DNA from: Chitinivorax sp. PXF-14
Lineage (GTDB): Bacteria; Pseudomonadota; Gammaproteobacteria; Burkholderiales; SCOH01
Reading direction: 5' to 3'
Assembly: GCF_040812015.1 (NCBI RefSeq)
Contig: NZ_JBFNXJ010000008.1
Span: 1-64,000, forward strand
Length of the DNA: 64,000 nt
A program made the position numbers and the translations under genes. Under the pieces are notes generated by a model that made no database searches, was not told where the DNA came from, and was given only the letters and a program-made list of their open reading frames with translations. Below are positions 62,073-64,000 of the stretch, piece after piece (within the stretch, counting starts at the first letter, position 1; each line of letters opens with the position of its first letter).

Positions 62073-63701
62073 ATGACCACGAGCCCCATTCCAGATCCCA
62101 TCCAGACCGGCCTTGCGTCCGGCTGGCAGGTCATCGACGCCTCCACGCTCGATGCCGACCGTCAATTCGAAACCGATGTGGTGATCATCGGCACCGGCGC
62201 CGGTGGCGGCGTGACTGCCGACATTCTCAGCGAGGCAGGCCTGAAGGTGTTGCTGATCGAAGAAGGACCGCTGAAGTCGTCGAAGGATTTCAAGATGCGC
62301 GAGGCGCAAGCCTACCCTGCCCTGTACCAGGAGTCGGCGGCGCGCAAGACCAAGGACAAGGCGATCAACATCCTGCAGGGCCGCAGCGTCGGCGGCTCGA
62401 CCACGGTCAACTGGACCTCGAGCTTCCGCACGCCGGAGAGCACGCTGCATCACTGGCAACAGCACTTCGGCCTGACCGGCTACTCGCCCGAGGCGATGGC
62501 GCCGTGGTTCGCGCAGATGGAGCAGCGGCTGCACATCGCCCCGTGGGCCGGCACGCCGAACGAAAACAACGATCTGCTGCGGCGCGGTGCGGATAAGCTC
62601 GGCATCCACACCGCCGTCATCCCGCGCAACGTGAACGGGTGCTGGAACCTGGGCTACTGCGGCATGGGCTGCCCGACCAATGCCAAGCAATCGATGCTGG
62701 TGACCACCATCCCGGCGGCGCTGTGGCGCGGCGGGGTGCTGCTGACCCGCACGCGCGCCGAGAAGCTGGTCTTCAAGGGCGACAGCGCCGACAGCCTGTC
62801 CTGCGTGGCGCTGGGCGCGGATGGCCTGGCACCGACCGGCAGGGCCATCACCGTGCGGGCCCGCCACTACATCGTGGCCGGCGGCGCCATCAATTCGCCG
62901 GCCCTGCTGCTGCGCTCCGGCGCGCCGGACCCGCACCAGTTGCTCGGCAAGCGCACCTTTCTGCACCCGGTGGTGCTGTCGGCAGCCTTGTACGACCAGA
63001 AGGTCGAGGCGTTCTCCGGCGCGCCGCAGTCGATCTATTCCGATCACTTCCTGAAAACGGCGGCGGTCGATGGGCCGATCGGCTACAAGCTGGAGGTGCC
63101 GCCGCTGCACCCCCTGCTGATCTCGGCCACGCTCGGCGGCTTTGGCCAGCACCATGCGCAGCTGATGCAGCAGTTCTCGCAGCTGCAGGTGACCATCGCG
63201 CTGCTGCGCGACGGCTTTCATGAGGACTCGATCGGCGGTACGGTCGAGCTGCGCGATGACGGTTCGCCGGTGCTTGATTACCCGATCAGCGATTTTGTCT
63301 GGGACGGCGCGCGGCGCGCATTGCTGACGATGGCGGAAATCCAGTTCGCGGCCGGTGCGCGGGCGGTCTACCCCGGGCATGAAATGGCCGATGGCTACAC
63401 GAGCTGGCAGAGCGCCAAACAGGCCATCGGGGCGCTGTCCTACAAGCCGCTGCTGACGAAGGTCGTGTCGGCACACGTGATGGGTGGCTGTACGATGTCA
63501 GACGACATCAAACTCGGCGTGGTGTCGTCAACGGGCCGCTACCATGGTGTACGCAATCTGTCGGTGCACGATGGCTCGCTGTTTCCGACCTCGATCGGCG
63601 CCAACCCGCAGCTGTCGATCTACGGCCTGAGCTGCCGCCTGGCCAGCCAGTTGGCGCAGCAGCTGACCGGCAGGCCGGTGACGCCACTGCAGCCGGCCTA
63701 G
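62073..63701 (+). CDS. GMC-family FAD oxidoreductase
   Basis: 542 residues. The FAD motif VVIIGTGAGGGVTADILSEA lies near residue 32, the GMC signature region GRSVGGSTTVNWTSSFRTPE near 108, a Cys-rich stretch (CWNLGYCGMGCPTNAK) near 190 that may hold an FeS centre, and the catalytic His region VVSAHVMGGCTMS with the final NPQLSIYGLSCRLA. It probably oxidises an alcohol or sugar in the periplasm, exported with the Tat-signal partner. The substrate is unknown. Confidence 0.9.
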   Translation: MTTSPIPDPIQTGLASGWQVIDASTLDADRQFETDVVIIGTGAGGGVTADILSEAGLKVLLIEEGPLKSSKDFKMREAQAYPALYQESAARKTKDKAINILQGRSVGGSTTVNWTSSFRTPESTLHHWQQHFGLTGYSPEAMAPWFAQMEQRLHIAPWAGTPNENNDLLRRGADKLGIHTAVIPRNVNGCWNLGYCGMGCPTNAKQSMLVTTIPAALWRGGVLLTRTRAEKLVFKGDSADSLSCVALGADGLAPTGRAITVRARHYIVAGGAINSPALLLRSGAPDPHQLLGKRTFLHPVVLSAALYDQKVEAFSGAPQSIYSDHFLKTAAVDGPIGYKLEVPPLHPLLISATLGGFGQHHAQLMQQFSQLQVTIALLRDGFHEDSIGGTVELRDDGSPVLDYPISDFVWDGARRALLTMAEIQFAAGARAVYPGHEMADGYTSWQSAKQAIGALSYKPLLTKVVSAHVMGGCTMSDDIKLGVVSSTGRYHGVRNLSVHDGSLFPTSIGANPQLSIYGLSCRLASQLAQQLTGRPVTPLQPA

Positions 63702-63726
63702 CGGTGCCATGCGGCTGCGGGATGAG

Positions 63727-64000
63727 TCAGCGGGGTGCGCTGCCGCCCGCGGCTTGCAGGCGTCCGGCATGGGTGTAGATCACCAGGTTACCGCTACGTG
63801 CAAAGCCGGCCAGCGTGACCGCGGTTGTATCCGCAAGCCGCACAGCCAGCGCCGTCGGGGCCGATACCGCCGCCAGAATGCCGGCGCCGATCGAGGCGGT
63901 CTTGAGCACCATCTCGTAGCTGGCGCGGCTGGTGACGATCACCGCGCCGCGCTGGCGATCTTCGTTGCCGCTCGCCAGTGTGCCGGCCAGCTTGTCGAGT
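63727..64000 (-). CDS. fdhD: Formate dehydrogenase accessory sulfurtransferase FdhD (partial)
   Basis: Only the C-terminal about 90 residues are in the window; the gene runs past the right edge. The fragment LDKLAGTLASG then AVIVTSRASYEMVLKTASIG and APTALAVRLADTTAVTLAGF is characteristic of FdhD, which sulfurates the Mo cofactor for formate dehydrogenase. It is convergent with the GMC gene. Another Mo-enzyme maturation gene here fits the wider theme. Confidence 0.92.
   Translation of the reverse strand, partial: LDKLAGTLASGNEDRQRGAVIVTSRASYEMVLKTASIGAGILAAVSAPTALAVRLADTTAVTLAGFARSGNLVIYTHAGRLQAAGGSAPR

Noticed and set aside
1-64000. CRISPR arrays, phage genes or integrase-bounded islands
   Set aside because: No regularly spaced repeats, cas, integrase or phage structural genes were found; the tRNA genes lack repeated att-like 3' ends nearby.

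Overview
The window looks like chromosomal DNA of a GC-rich betaproteobacterium, probably of the Neisseriales. That is an inference from the order mdh / gntR / sdhCDAB-sdhE / gltA / sucAB-lpdA / sucCD and from the house-keeping genes that follow. No rRNA or species marker is present.

The left half (about 0.4-28 kb) is core genome. A tRNA-Arg converges on mdh. Divergent from mdh, a GntR/HutC regulator precedes a same-strand TCA-cycle cluster (2.9-15.7 kb) that ends in a strong terminator. Next come an exported protein of unknown role, two identical tRNA-Leu genes, rnr, a frameshifted DUF455 gene, the reverse-strand block ispH / lspA / ileS / ribF, a SirB-like membrane protein with a small partner, rlmM and mscL.

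The middle (28.4-51.7 kb) is an accessory region built around molybdenum. It holds a ModE-type regulator without a molybdate-binding domain, a broken IS256-type transposase, a DUF2325 protein, a cytoplasmic NapA/NasA-like molybdoenzyme with a fused FeS/DmsC-type membrane partner, and a DUF2478 protein. A long compact run follows: SAM methyltransferase, HmdB-type radical SAM enzyme (CX5CX2C), TonB-dependent receptor, BtuCD/FecCD-type ABC importer, second methyltransferase, DUF4213/DUF364 protein, TonB, ExbB and ExbD. After it lies an assimilatory nitrate reductase fused to a CysJ-like diflavin reductase. Six ModE-like operators, all with 8-bp half-sites and an 8-bp spacer (24 bp in total), stand before the key units, and two perfect FNR boxes sit beside two of them. 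My reading is a ModE-controlled, partly anaerobically induced system that makes a small metal ligand and imports a metal complex, probably Mo or W, through TonB. A structured leader of about 157 nt lies between two of the ModE boxes.

The right part (51.8-64 kb) holds a PAP2 phosphatase, an XRE-cupin/GNAT pair, a divergent TetR/thioesterase pair with matching operators, and a periplasmic copper-handling group (His/Cys-rich and Met-rich small proteins, multicopper oxidase, DUF411, YVTN beta-propeller). It ends with a decayed AraC gene, a Tat-signal/GMC dehydrogenase pair and the cut-off end of fdhD, itself a molybdoenzyme maturation gene.
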